Shown: positions 28,213-36,653, counted from the stretch's first letter. The stretch: 59,246 nucleotides of DNA from Paenibacillus sp. HB172176 (GCF_011947265.1 NZ_JAATHD010000031.1:1-59246); one strand, 5' to 3'. Program-made: numbers and translations. Notes: generated from the letters alone by a model not told the origin.

Positions 28213-29331
28213 ATGAAAGAGCAAAGATTATCGACGCAGCCGCTCAAGCTGCTGCCGAATCGAGTATGGCGAACATACGAGGGAGGGCGCCTGCTGGAGG
28301 CTTGGTCAGGCGCGATCGAACCGAAAGACGGTCCGTTTCCGGAAAATTGGATAGGGTCCGTAGTACGGGCTCATAATGTTGGCAGGGAGCGGCTCGTAGA
28401 GGGTTACAGCAAGTTTATTGCCGCGGACGGTACCGAGCATCCTCTTAAAGATTGCATAGAGCAGGACCCGCAAGCTTTTCTCGGCAGACGTCATGCGGAG
28501 AAGTACGGAAGGCAGACGGCAGTATTGGTGAAAGCGCTCGATTCCAGCGAGCGCCTCACCATTCAGGTTCATCCGGATCGCCGCTTTGCCAAACGGCATT
28601 TCCAATCCCATTACGGCAAGACGGAAGCTTGGTATGCACTGGGCGGCAGAACGATTGACGGCGAGGAACCCTATGTGTTGCTTGGCTTCAAACCAGGCGT
28701 GACGAAGGAGGTATGGCGCAGGTTGTTCGAAGAGCAAGATCTCGAGGGCATGACCCATGCGCTTCATAAGGTTCCTCTGCGCGAAGGGGAGGTCTTCCTG
28801 ATCGAGGGGGGCGTCCCCCACGCCATAGGCAGCGGCTGCTTGATCATCGAGATTCAGGAGCCGACGGATTTGACCTTGCGAACCGAACGTACGACTCCTC
28901 GCGGAATGCTCGTGCCGGATCAAGCTTGTCATCAAGGCATTGGATTCGATCGCATGCTGGACTGTTTCCATTACGAAGAACTGAGTTATGAGGATACAAT
29001 GCGAAGATGGAAGAAGGAACCGCGCGTCGTCAACGCTACGTTGGACGGGACGGAGTGGGAGTTGATCGGGGAGAACGATACGGAATGCTTCCGCATGCGC
29101 AGGCTGGATATTAGCGGTCGGTACGGCATGAGCGGAACAGGCGTGTTTTGCATTGTGATCGTCGTTGAGGGCAAGGGGAAAATAGGCTGGTCTTACGGCG
29201 AACAAAGCCTTAAAGAAGGGGATTCGTTTTTTATCCCTGCAGATTGCGAGTTTGTGCAGTACGTGCGCGAAGGAGATACAGAACTGCGGATTGTGCTTTG
29301 TTTCCCTCCTCAGACAAATTTGGGAGTTTAG
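28213..29331 (+). CDS. Class I mannose-6-phosphate isomerase-like protein
   Basis: 372 residues, cupin fold, type I phosphomannose isomerase family. Zinc ligands are visible: Gln118 and His120 in IQVHPDR, Glu138 in GKTEAWY and His203 in GGVPHAIG. Known enzymes interconvert mannose-6-phosphate and fructose-6-phosphate. The second cupin half (about 255-372) is more divergent and lacks the usual ARG motif region, so another sugar phosphate or free sugar is possible. It follows the lyase gene by 67 bases as the last gene of that operon and ends at a terminator. Confidence 0.8.
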   Translation: MKEQRLSTQPLKLLPNRVWRTYEGGRLLEAWSGAIEPKDGPFPENWIGSVVRAHNVGRERLVEGYSKFIAADGTEHPLKDCIEQDPQAFLGRRHAEKYGRQTAVLVKALDSSERLTIQVHPDRRFAKRHFQSHYGKTEAWYALGGRTIDGEEPYVLLGFKPGVTKEVWRRLFEEQDLEGMTHALHKVPLREGEVFLIEGGVPHAIGSGCLIIEIQEPTDLTLRTERTTPRGMLVPDQACHQGIGFDRMLDCFHYEELSYEDTMRRWKKEPRVVNATLDGTEWELIGENDTECFRMRRLDISGRYGMSGTGVFCIVIVVEGKGKIGWSYGEQSLKEGDSFFIPADCEFVQYVREGDTELRIVLCFPPQTNLGV

Positions 29332-29340
29332 GTAGAATTT

Positions 29341-29403
29341 GAAGCGAGAGAGCATCTATGCTGATGTTTGGAAAAACAGCAATAGATACTGCTCTCGCTT
29401 TTG
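29341..29403 (+). terminator. Rho-independent terminator after the isomerase gene
   Basis: AAGCGAGAG (from 29342) pairs with CTCTCGCTT (to 29400), with further pairing of AGCATCTAT with ATAGAT and a central GCTG/CAGC. TTTTG follows. It begins ten bases after the stop codon. Confidence 0.8.
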
Positions 29404-29443
29404 CTTGGGAGTTGAATCATTGGTGAATTCTCTTGAATTGTTG

Positions 29444-29460
29444 TTGACCAAATTGGTCAA
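29444..29460. promoter_or_regulatory. Orphan copy of the TetR-type operator
   Basis: TTGACCAAATTGGTCAA has the same 7-bp arms as the two operators before the tetR gene (32008-32024, 32041-32057) and differs only in the central bases. It lies between the 3' ends of the isomerase and GNAT genes, where no promoter is expected. Confidence 0.6.
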
Positions 29461-29491
29461 CGTTTAGTTGTCTCATGGCATTCCGGGAGGA

Positions 29492-29965
29492 TCAGCCCAC
29501 CGCAACCGGCAAATTTTTCTCGAATAACAGCACATCGAAGCCATCGATAATCGAAGAGCCGTTTCTGGCGTAGCCGTTCTTCTCGAACAGCTTATGCGCA
29601 TGCTCTTGATTCCTCAGCGCATCGAGATAGATATGCGTGAAGCCAAGCTCTGTCGCGCGTTCCTCCAGCCGGCTGAGCATAAGCTGGCCGTAGCCCCGCT
29701 TCTGGTAATCGGGATGAACGCGCAGGCGTTTGATTTCCGCTTTGCCTTCTCCCAGTTTCTTCAATCCGCCTATGGCAATAACCTGTCCGTCATTATCCGT
29801 TCCGACTAGAAAATCGCCTCCGTTTTGCAGGTATTGCTCATCAATATGGAAGATATCGTGATAGTGCTGATGGGTGGGTTCGACGCCGGCTTTAGAGATA
29901 ACCAGCAAATGAACGCGCCATACATAATCATGATCAATTGTGGAATATTGTCTAAGTTTTAACAT
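29492..29965 (-). CDS. GNAT family N-acetyltransferase
   Basis: 157 residues with the acetyl-CoA binding motif A around residues 85-110 (RVHPDYQKRGYGQLMLSRLEERA; R/QxxGxG/A is QKRGYG). Substrate unknown. ATG 29965 is chosen because GAGGAG lies eight bases upstream on the minus strand; an earlier in-frame codon at 29974 falls within that site. It is a single gene, divergent from the nitrate transporter's leader. Confidence 0.88.
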   Translation of the reverse strand: MLKLRQYSTIDHDYVWRVHLLVISKAGVEPTHQHYHDIFHIDEQYLQNGGDFLVGTDNDGQVIAIGGLKKLGEGKAEIKRLRVHPDYQKRGYGQLMLSRLEERATELGFTHIYLDALRNQEHAHKLFEKNGYARNGSSIIDGFDVLLFEKNLPVAVG

Positions 29966-29989
29966 AAGGACCACTCCTCGGCAAAGTTA

Positions 29990-30006
29990 TGTTATATAAT
30001 CTAACG
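29990..30006. promoter_or_regulatory. Possible GlnR/TnrA-type nitrogen control site
   Basis: TGTTATATAATCTAACG matches TGTNAN7TNACA in all but the last base. It lies upstream of the nitrate transporter promoter (about 90 bases before the inferred start of transcription) and between two divergent genes. The match is short and AT-rich, so chance is possible. Confidence 0.4.
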
Positions 30007-30055
30007 CGAATTTCGGAAAAAGCAACTAAAATTTTAAAAAGTTCACATAAGACTA

Positions 30056-30083
30056 TTGACTAATCCGGAATCGACGTTAAAAT
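30056..30083 (+). promoter_or_regulatory. Sigma-A promoter of the nitrate transporter gene
   Basis: TTGACT (30056-30061), 16 bases, TAAAAT (30078-30083). Transcription would begin near 30090, giving a leader of about 270 bases that contains the hairpin array described next. Confidence 0.55.
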
Positions 30084-30170
30084 AAAATCAAAGCCTAGCC
30101 GAAATGAAAGGTTTAGTGTTAGGAAAACTAACGTACGAGAAAACGGAAAGAAATCCAATTTAATAATTTA

Positions 30171-30292
30171 CGCGAGGAGAATGACAATGATGTCATTCCA
30201 TCGCGGGCAATGAAGCCCTGTTTGTGCAAGAGAAGGACGTACCGAGGTGTCGGTATATCGTTCACTCTGTGCAAATGGGGCTTTTCGGTTTT
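30171..30292 (+). promoter_or_regulatory. Putative ANTAR-type antitermination leader: two hexaloop hairpins and a terminator
   Basis: P1: GAATGAC (30179-30185), loop AATGAT, GTCATTC (30192-30198), with an outer CGCGA/TCGCG pairing (30171-30175 with 30201-30205). P2: GGGC (30205-30208), loop AATGAA, GCCC (30215-30218). Both loops have A at position 1 and G at position 4, as in known ANTAR protein target RNAs. A long terminator stem follows: 30213-30232 pairs with 30265-30283 through Watson-Crick and G.T pairs with one bulged A, then TTTTCGGTTTT. The terminator's 5' arm includes the 3' half of P2, so P2 and the terminator exclude each other. Protein binding at P2 would allow transcription into the transporter gene. 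The ANTAR regulator itself is not in the window. Confidence 0.65.
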
Positions 30293-30360
30293 GCGGGAAC
30301 GAAAGATAGGCAGACAGAGAGAAAACAAAAAAAGAACGAACAAAATGGAGGGATTGGACG

Positions 30361-31884
30361 ATGAAAGCAGCGGACTTATTCAAGGTGAGGGATGAGCGAA
30401 TTAAAGTATTGCATTTGACGATGATTGCCTTCTTCATTACGTTTGTAACCTGGTTTAACATGGCTCCGCTCGCAACAACGATGATGGATGATCTCGGCTG
30501 GATGACAAAGCAGCATACGGCCGTGCTTGGTTTACTGAACGTAGCTCTCACGGTGCCGGCGCGCGTTATTATCGGCGGTCTGTTGGATCGCTTTGGTCCG
30601 AGAAAGGTGTTCAGTATTCTGCTCATAGGGATGTCGATTCCTACCTTTGTCTTCGCCTTCGGAGACAGCTGGGCGCAGTTGGCTATTTCGAGACTGCTCC
30701 TTAGCTCGATTGGCGCAGGCTTCGTTATCGGCATTCGGATGGTATCCGAATGGTTTCCGCCGAAATCGGTTGGTTTCGCGGAGGGCTTCTATGCCGGATG
30801 GGGTAATTTCGGTTCCGCGTTCGCGGCTATGCTGCTGCCTTGGGCAGCTCTCACGTTAATCGGCGGCGATAACGGATGGCGTTACGCAATTGCGCTCACT
30901 GGTTTGATCTGTTTGGTATATGGTCTTATCTATTATGCTTTGGTGAAGGATACGCCGGAAAATAAAGCGTACTTCAAGCCGAAAAAATCATCGGCGATGG
31001 AAGTGAGCAGCTGGGGCGATTTGATTCAGCTCATTGCCTGGACGGTGCCTTTGGTCGGAGTACTTGGATTAATAACATGGAGGATTCATGGTTTCAATCT
31101 TCTGTCTGGATCCGTTTCTACAATTATCTACGTTGGTCTTGGTTTCTTGCTTGTGTATCAAATCATTCGAATTCTTCTAGTGAATATGCCGATTCTGAAG
31201 AAGGGCGTTCCTCAGGACGATCGTTACAAATTCAGAAACGTCGCTGCGCTTAATACGACTTACTTTGCCAACTTCGGCGCTGAGCTTGCCGTCGTCTCGA
31301 TGCTCCCGATGTTCTTCCAGACGACGTTCTCGCTTAGTCCGACAAAGGCGGGGCTCATTGCTTCCTGCTTCGCATTCGTTAACTTATTCGCGAGACCGAT
31401 CGGCGGCATTCTATCGGATCGCATGAAAAATCGCAAAATGGTCATGCTGATCTATATGACAGGCATTACGCTGGGCTTCCTGAGCATGGGATTCATGACG
31501 GAAGGCTTCCCGCTTGGAGCGGCCGTTGCGCTCACAATTCTGACCTCCATGTTCGTGCAAGGCGCGGAAGGCTCGACGTTCGCGATCATTCCAATGATCA
31601 AGAAGCGGATTACTGGGCAAGTAGCGGGTATGGCGGGGGCTTATGGAAATGTCGGAGCGCTAACCTATCTTACCATTCTGACCTTTGTTACACCACAGCA
31701 GTTTTTCTTCGTGCTTGCCAGCGGGGCGCTTGTCAGTCTAATCGCTTGCGCAACGATGCTGGAGGAGCCTAAAAATGCGTTCGGGGAAGACTATGAATTG
31801 TCTTCGGTAGACCAGGAGCTCATCAGCTCTTCGCAGAAGACAGCGCCAAGCATGACTAAGGTGCCTGCAGCTGCCACGAAATGA
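30361..31884 (+). CDS. Nitrate/nitrite transporter, MFS NarK/NasA family
   Basis: 507 residues, about twelve membrane segments. Both nitrate signature regions are present: GWGNFGSA (146-153) and AGMAGAYGNVGA (422-433). The two substrate-binding arginines of NarK-type proteins correspond to Arg68 (VPARVIIGG) and Arg345 (FARPIGG). It should import nitrate, or exchange nitrate for nitrite, in the cytoplasmic membrane. It is a single gene with its own promoter, a ~270-base structured leader and a clear terminator. No nitrate or nitrite reductase gene lies nearby. GGAGGG precedes ATG 30361 by about nine bases. Confidence 0.92.
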   Translation: MKAADLFKVRDERIKVLHLTMIAFFITFVTWFNMAPLATTMMDDLGWMTKQHTAVLGLLNVALTVPARVIIGGLLDRFGPRKVFSILLIGMSIPTFVFAFGDSWAQLAISRLLLSSIGAGFVIGIRMVSEWFPPKSVGFAEGFYAGWGNFGSAFAAMLLPWAALTLIGGDNGWRYAIALTGLICLVYGLIYYALVKDTPENKAYFKPKKSSAMEVSSWGDLIQLIAWTVPLVGVLGLITWRIHGFNLLSGSVSTIIYVGLGFLLVYQIIRILLVNMPILKKGVPQDDRYKFRNVAALNTTYFANFGAELAVVSMLPMFFQTTFSLSPTKAGLIASCFAFVNLFARPIGGILSDRMKNRKMVMLIYMTGITLGFLSMGFMTEGFPLGAAVALTILTSMFVQGAEGSTFAIIPMIKKRITGQVAGMAGAYGNVGALTYLTILTFVTPQQFFFVLASGALVSLIACATMLEEPKNAFGEDYELSSVDQELISSSQKTAPSMTKVPAAATK

Positions 31885-31934
31885 TGAAGAGTTGTTCTTG
31901 AAAAATAGAGGTTAAATAGAAACACTATTATAAT

Positions 31935-31978
31935 AGAAGAAACTCGATCGATAACGGTCGAGTTTCTTCTGTTTTTTT
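31935..31978 (+). terminator. Rho-independent terminator after the nitrate transporter
   Basis: A 13-bp perfect stem (31935-31947 with 31958-31970), ten-base loop and seven T residues. It insulates the transporter gene from the tetR promoter 30 bases downstream. Confidence 0.92.
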
Positions 31979-32007
31979 GCGCCTATACCAATCGAAAGAA
32001 ACTATTA

Positions 32008-32057
32008 TTGACCATATTGGTCAATTGGATTACAATAGTATTGACCAATATGGTCAA
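32008..32057 (+). promoter_or_regulatory. tetR-ABC operon promoter with two palindromic operators
   Basis: A sigma-A promoter TTGACC (32008-32013), 17 bases, TACAAT (32031-32036) is framed by two operators: TTGACCATATTGGTCAA at 32008-32024, which includes the -35 box, and TTGACCAATATGGTCAA at 32041-32057, which covers the start of transcription. The second is the exact reverse complement of the first, with centres 33 bp apart. This is the layout of an autorepressed TetR gene. Confidence 0.85.
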
Positions 32058-32092
32058 TGACTGTGTTTCCTATTTCGAAAGGAGGAGCAAGC

Positions 32093-32716
32093 TTGTTCAC
32101 GAAGTTTCATACCATAGATAGAGAGAAGCAAGTGCGCATTCTGAACGCGGCAATGAAGGAATTCGGCGCAAAGGGCTATCAAGCGGCGTCAACGAATGAA
32201 ATTGCGAAGGAGGCGGATATCTCCAAGGGGATTTTATTTCATTATTTTACAAGCAAGAAGGATCTGTATCTCTATCTGTTCGATTATGCGGTGCGGGAAG
32301 TTTCCGAGGGCATTCACAGTAAGGTTGATAAGGAAGAGCGCGATTTGTTCGTGAAGCTGCGGAAGATGGCGGAGGCGAAGCTCGAAATTTTCAACCGCTA
32401 TCCCGATATCTTTGAATTTCTGAAATCGGCCTGCAGCGACGATGATAAAGTAGTGATGGGCGAGATCGATGCGTTGATGAAGGAAACTGCAGCCAATGAA
32501 TTCAAAAACTTGCTTCACAATGTAGATTTGACTTCGTTCAAGAAACGGGTCGATCCGATGAAGGCAATCAACGTTATTCTATGGTCGCTCGAGGGTCTTA
32601 GCGCGCAGAAACGGGAAATGATGCGATTGTCGAAGGAAGAAATCGATATCCCGGCGTTGATGCAGGAATTCGATGAATATATCGCGTTATTTAAGGCGAG
32701 CTTCTTAAAAAAATAA
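32093..32716 (+). CDS. TetR/AcrR family transcriptional regulator
   Basis: 207 residues. The N-terminal helix-turn-helix domain (about 12-55) contains ILNAAMKEFGAKGYQAASTNEIA and ISKGILFHYFTSKKDLY, classic for TetR. The C-terminal helical domain binds an unknown ligand. The start is TTG 32093 with GGAGGAG (32081-32087) upstream; the in-frame ATG at 32057 falls inside operator 2 and lacks a ribosome site. Two TTGACCA...TGGTCAA palindromes overlap its promoter, so it should repress itself and the ABC efflux genes downstream until the ligand appears. Confidence 0.93.
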   Translation: MFTKFHTIDREKQVRILNAAMKEFGAKGYQAASTNEIAKEADISKGILFHYFTSKKDLYLYLFDYAVREVSEGIHSKVDKEERDLFVKLRKMAEAKLEIFNRYPDIFEFLKSACSDDDKVVMGEIDALMKETAANEFKNLLHNVDLTSFKKRVDPMKAINVILWSLEGLSAQKREMMRLSKEEIDIPALMQEFDEYIALFKASFLKK

Positions 32717-32778
32717 GCAGGAAATCCTTCCGAATTGTAGGAGGGTTGTTCTTGTTATGATCAGAGGAGGGAACGAAG

Positions 32779-33660
32779 ATGGCTATAATTGAGCTGGATC
32801 GATTGACGAAGAGCTACGGCGAAGCGAGGGGCATAACGGAGCTGAGCTTTCAGGTGGAGGAAGGGGAGATCTTCGGCTTCATCGGCCCGAACGGAGCGGG
32901 CAAATCGACCACGATTCGGACGATGCTGGGACTTATCTATCCGACGAGCGGCAGCGCGAAGATCTTCGGAAAGGATTGTATTGCGAATGGGCCGGAGATC
33001 AAACGCGAGATTGGCTATTTGCCTTCTGAGGTTTTCTATTATGACAATATGCGGGTGAAAGAGCTTCTGCAGTATTCCGCCTCTTTCTACAAGAAGGATT
33101 GCAGCAAGAGGATCAAAGAGCTGGCCGAGGCGATGGAGCTGGATTTAAGCAAACGAATCGACGATTTGTCGCTCGGAAACAAGAAGAAGGTCGGCATTGT
33201 GCAAGGGCTGTTGCATGAGCCGAAGCTCATCATTCTGGATGAGCCGACAAGCGGGCTTGATCCGCTCATGCAACAGCGCTTTTTCAGTCTGTTAGAGGAG
33301 GAGAATCGCAAGGGGGCTACGATTCTGTTCTCCTCGCATATTTTAAGCGAGGTACAGCGCCTCTGCGACAGAGTGGCAATCATCAAGGAAGGGCGATTGA
33401 TGGCGCTCGAGAAGATGAGCGAGCTGAAGGAAAACACGCATAAGCGCTTTAAGCTGGAACCTAAATCGAAAATCGATAAGAACGTATTCCGGGTGGACGG
33501 GGTTACGGAGTGGAAGGAAGGGAATGGCGAAGTCAGTTTTTTGTTCCACGGCAACATTAATGAAATTATGGCCAAGATTGCTGATGTAGAGCTTGCGAAC
33601 ATTTGGGTGGAGGAGCCGGATTTGGAGGAAATCTTCATGCATTATTATGTGAAGGAGTGA
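32779..33660 (+). CDS. ABC transporter ATP-binding protein
   Basis: 293 residues. Walker A GPNGAGKST (about 37-45), signature LSLGNKKK (about 131), Walker B LIILDEPTSGLDP (about 151) and the switch histidine in SSHIL are all present. It is of the DrrA/NatA type that works with ABC-2 permeases. It is the second gene of the tetR operon, six bases before the first permease gene. Together the three proteins should form an exporter, most likely for a drug, peptide or lipid. Confidence 0.95.
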   Translation: MAIIELDRLTKSYGEARGITELSFQVEEGEIFGFIGPNGAGKSTTIRTMLGLIYPTSGSAKIFGKDCIANGPEIKREIGYLPSEVFYYDNMRVKELLQYSASFYKKDCSKRIKELAEAMELDLSKRIDDLSLGNKKKVGIVQGLLHEPKLIILDEPTSGLDPLMQQRFFSLLEEENRKGATILFSSHILSEVQRLCDRVAIIKEGRLMALEKMSELKENTHKRFKLEPKSKIDKNVFRVDGVTEWKEGNGEVSFLFHGNINEIMAKIADVELANIWVEEPDLEEIFMHYYVKE

Positions 33661-33666
33661 GCGAGC

Positions 33667-34461
33667 ATGAATATGTATCGATTCGAAGTGATGACGGGTC
33701 TCAGGGCGGCGTTGCTCTGGGGAATTGCACTGGCTGCGGTGGCAGGCTTCATGATGAGCTTGTATCCCTCGTTCGCAAGTGACGCGGAACAGTTCAAGCA
33801 GCTGCTGAACGGTATGCCGGAGGCTGTGCTGAAGGGCCTGGATATCGAGATTGACTCGATAACCTCTCTGCTGGGATTCTATTCCTACATCTTTCTCTAT
33901 ATCGCTCTCGGGGGCTCGATTCAGGCGATGCATCTGGGCGTATCCATTGTGTCGAAGGAGACGCGGGAGAAGACAGCCGATTTTCTGCTGACTAAGCCTG
34001 TGGCGAGAAGAAGTATACTTGCTGCCAAAACCTGCGCGGCGTTAACATCGCTGCTTATCACGAACGCCATCTATATCGCGGCGGCAATGCTTATAGCGCA
34101 GCTTGTGCACCAAGATGCGTACAGTGAAGGAGCCTTGCTGCTCATATCGCTGACTTTGCTATTCATGCAGCTTATCTTCCTTGCTCTCGGTTATGCGGCC
34201 TCTATGCTGATGCCGCGGATGCGGACTGTGTTGCCGGTATCGCTCGGCACGGTATTCGCCTTCTTCGCCATCTCGTTTATCAGCTCTTCGGCGGGCGATG
34301 GATTATTGCGTTATTTTACACCGTTTCAATTCTTCGATCGCGCCTATATTATGCGGCATAACGGCTACGAGGCAACCTATCTTGCGATAGGAGCCGCTGT
34401 CGTTGCGGTGTGTCTGGGACTTAGCTTCCTACATTACAGCAGGAGGGATGTGACGGCATGA
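33667..34461 (+). CDS. ABC-2 type transporter permease
   Basis: 264 residues with six predicted membrane segments and the typical motif SKETREKTADFLLTKPVARRSILAAK between segments 2 and 3. It overlaps the next permease gene by four bases (ATGA), so translation is coupled. The two permeases are paralogues with the same length and layout, pointing to a heterodimeric membrane channel. Confidence 0.92.
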   Translation: MNMYRFEVMTGLRAALLWGIALAAVAGFMMSLYPSFASDAEQFKQLLNGMPEAVLKGLDIEIDSITSLLGFYSYIFLYIALGGSIQAMHLGVSIVSKETREKTADFLLTKPVARRSILAAKTCAALTSLLITNAIYIAAAMLIAQLVHQDAYSEGALLLISLTLLFMQLIFLALGYAASMLMPRMRTVLPVSLGTVFAFFAISFISSSAGDGLLRYFTPFQFFDRAYIMRHNGYEATYLAIGAAVVAVCLGLSFLHYSRRDVTA

Positions 34462-35252
34462 ATCTATTCTGGAGAGAAATGAAGGCGAGCCGGAAGTCGC
34501 TCATCATCTGGATCATTGCTATTGCGGCTATGGTCGGCGGCGGGATGAGCAAGTACGGAGGGCTCGAGGGTTCAGGGCAGACGATGAATGATCTGATGGC
34601 GGATATGCCAAAGGCTATGAAGGCGATAATGGGCGTCGGCGAACTGGATATGGCGACGGCCGGGGGCTATTATGGCATTCTGTTCTTGTACTTGATTGCC
34701 ATGGCGGCGATTCATGCATCCATGCTCGGCTCGAACATTGTATCCAAGGAAGAACGGGACAAAACAACGGAATTTCTGCTTGCGAAGCCGATTTCGCGAA
34801 GCTGGATGCTGACGTTCAAGCTGCTGGCCGCTTCGATGAATGTCGTTGTTATCAATGCGGCAATGCTTCTCTCCTCTTTCTTGTTCGTCACGCCATATGC
34901 GAACGGGGAATCTGTCTCTAGGGAGATCGGAAAGCTGATGCTCGGCATGCTGTTCGTGCAGCTATTGTTCCTGAGCGTTGGAGCGGCGATTGCATCGGTG
35001 TCGAAGCGTCCCAAGCGGGCGGTTGCTCTATCGGCGGGCGTCATGCTGGCGACGTTCCTGCTGTCGCTTGCGATTGAGATCAGCGGGAATATCGACTATC
35101 TCTCGTATGCAACGCCTTTTCAATATTTTGACGCTAGCGGGGTCATACGTTATGGCATTGACTTTGTGTATGTGATTCTCAGCGTTATTCTGATTCTGAT
35201 TTCGCTGTTAGCTGCGTATATTCGTTATAATCGGAGGGATCTGACGATCTGA
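34458..35252 (+). CDS. ABC-2 type transporter permease (paralogue of the preceding one)
   Basis: 264 residues, six membrane segments, with SKEERDKTTEFLLAKPISRSWMLTFK matching the same region of its neighbour. It is the last gene of the tetR operon. Both permeases end with YxRYNRRDLT or YSRRDVT, showing a recent common origin. Confidence 0.92.
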   Translation: MNLFWREMKASRKSLIIWIIAIAAMVGGGMSKYGGLEGSGQTMNDLMADMPKAMKAIMGVGELDMATAGGYYGILFLYLIAMAAIHASMLGSNIVSKEERDKTTEFLLAKPISRSWMLTFKLLAASMNVVVINAAMLLSSFLFVTPYANGESVSREIGKLMLGMLFVQLLFLSVGAAIASVSKRPKRAVALSAGVMLATFLLSLAIEISGNIDYLSYATPFQYFDASGVIRYGIDFVYVILSVILILISLLAAYIRYNRRDLTI

Positions 35253-35326
35253 TTCCGGGGAAATTTCGCAATTGCCCTCCATTTCGGTTAAAATAAGAGA
35301 AACGAAAACAGGAGTGTGACGATCCT

Positions 35327-36595
35327 TTGGATGATCTTCCCTTACCCTTGCTTTTGACGCTTGGGGCATTGATACTATTATCGGCTTTCTTCTCATCGGC
35401 GGAAACGGCATATTCCAGCGCGAATAAGATCAGACTCAGGAATTATGCGGATGAGAATAAACCCGGCGGCAAGAAGGCGTACTTTATTGTCGATAATTTC
35501 GATAACGCGCTCTCGACAATTTTGGTGGGCAATAATATTGTGAATATCGCGGCGGCGAGCATTTCGGCCAAGTTGTCGACGGATATATTCGGCGATAGAA
35601 CGGGGCTGCTCGTCAGCACCTTCGGGATGACGGTGCTTATTCTTATTTTCGGAGAAATTCTTCCCAAGTCGATTGCCAAAGAAAACGCGGAAGCCTATTC
35701 GCTTCGCATTTCCGGTATCTTACTTCTTCTTATTCGCATATTGACGCCGATTAACTATTTGTTCCGGATTCTGAAGAATGGCGTATCCAGACTGTTCTCT
35801 CGGGGCGAGAAACCGAATTTGTCTGTTACCGAGGATGAGATTAAGGTTATGATCGATATTAGCGAGGAAGAGGGAGTCATAGAGAAGGAGGAGCGGGAGC
35901 TTGTTCACCGCTCTCTTGAATTCGATGAAATTACGGTCGGCGAGGTGCTGACGCCTCGGCCGGATATGATTGCGGTTGAGGTGGATATGCCGGAAGAGGC
36001 GATAAAGCAGGTATTCCTGAGAGAGCGATTCTCCCGAATTCCGGTCTATGACAAGGATATTGACAACGTCATCGGAATTTTGTCGGAGCGCGACTTCTTC
36101 GCGGCGCTATTGCAGCATCAGGAAGCGGATATTCGGAAGCTTATTCGAAAGCCGAAGTTTGTAGTGAAGTCGATGAAGGTATCGGCCTTGCTGCTGGAGC
36201 TGCAGAAGAGCAATGTACATATGTCGATTGTTATTGACGAATTCGGCGGCACCTCCGGTCTGATTACCCTGGAGGATGTGCTGGAGCAATTAGTTGGCGA
36301 GATTTGGGATGAGCATGACGTGGTTGTGCATATGTTCAAGCAGCTCGATGATTATACATTTGAGATGAACCCGCAGATATCGCTGGATGAATTCGCGGAA
36401 ATTATGGGGCTGTCGCCGATCGACAGTCATTTCCACAACCTGGGCGGCTGGATCTTCGGCAATATCGACCGCATTCCGCATAAGGGCGACACGATCTCCT
36501 ACGAGCATCTCACGATGACGGTCGCAGAGGTGGAGAAGAAGCGAATTAAGAAGGTGAAGGTAGTAGTGAATGAGATTGAGACGGCCTCCGAATAG
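35327..36595 (+). CDS. CNNM/CBS-domain hemolysin-family transporter (CorC/MpfA-like)
   Basis: 422 residues. The N-terminal DUF21/CNNM membrane domain (about 1-190, three to four segments, with FFSSAETAYSSANKIRL) is followed by two CBS domains (about 205-330; RFSRIPVYDKDIDNVIGIL, FGGTSGLITLEDVLEQLVGEI) and a C-terminal CorC_HlyC domain (about 340-420). Characterised relatives export or resist excess Mg2+. The annotation hemolysin is historical. The apparent start is TTG 35327 with AGGAG 12 bases upstream, a little far; no better in-frame start is seen. It is probably monocistronic. Confidence 0.88.
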   Translation: MDDLPLPLLLTLGALILLSAFFSSAETAYSSANKIRLRNYADENKPGGKKAYFIVDNFDNALSTILVGNNIVNIAAASISAKLSTDIFGDRTGLLVSTFGMTVLILIFGEILPKSIAKENAEAYSLRISGILLLLIRILTPINYLFRILKNGVSRLFSRGEKPNLSVTEDEIKVMIDISEEEGVIEKEERELVHRSLEFDEITVGEVLTPRPDMIAVEVDMPEEAIKQVFLRERFSRIPVYDKDIDNVIGILSERDFFAALLQHQEADIRKLIRKPKFVVKSMKVSALLLELQKSNVHMSIVIDEFGGTSGLITLEDVLEQLVGEIWDEHDVVVHMFKQLDDYTFEMNPQISLDEFAEIMGLSPIDSHFHNLGGWIFGNIDRIPHKGDTISYEHLTMTVAEVEKKRIKKVKVVVNEIETASE

Positions 36596-36609
36596 GGCAT
36601 TCGATATAG

Positions 36610-36653
36610 AAACGGCAGCGTTGGACATTTGCAAGAAGTCCGATGCTGCCGTT
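36610..36653. terminator. Bidirectional terminator between convergent genes
   Basis: A roughly 16-bp stem (AACGGCAGC...TGGAC with GTCC...GCTGCCGTT, one wobble and one mismatch) lies between the 3' ends of the CNNM gene and the DUF4157 gene. T-runs are weak on both sides. Confidence 0.6.

Noticed and set aside
29461..29491. Small gene started by the orphan operator's TTGACC as a -35 box
   Set aside because: No -10 element lies at proper spacing on either strand and no start codon with a ribosome site follows.
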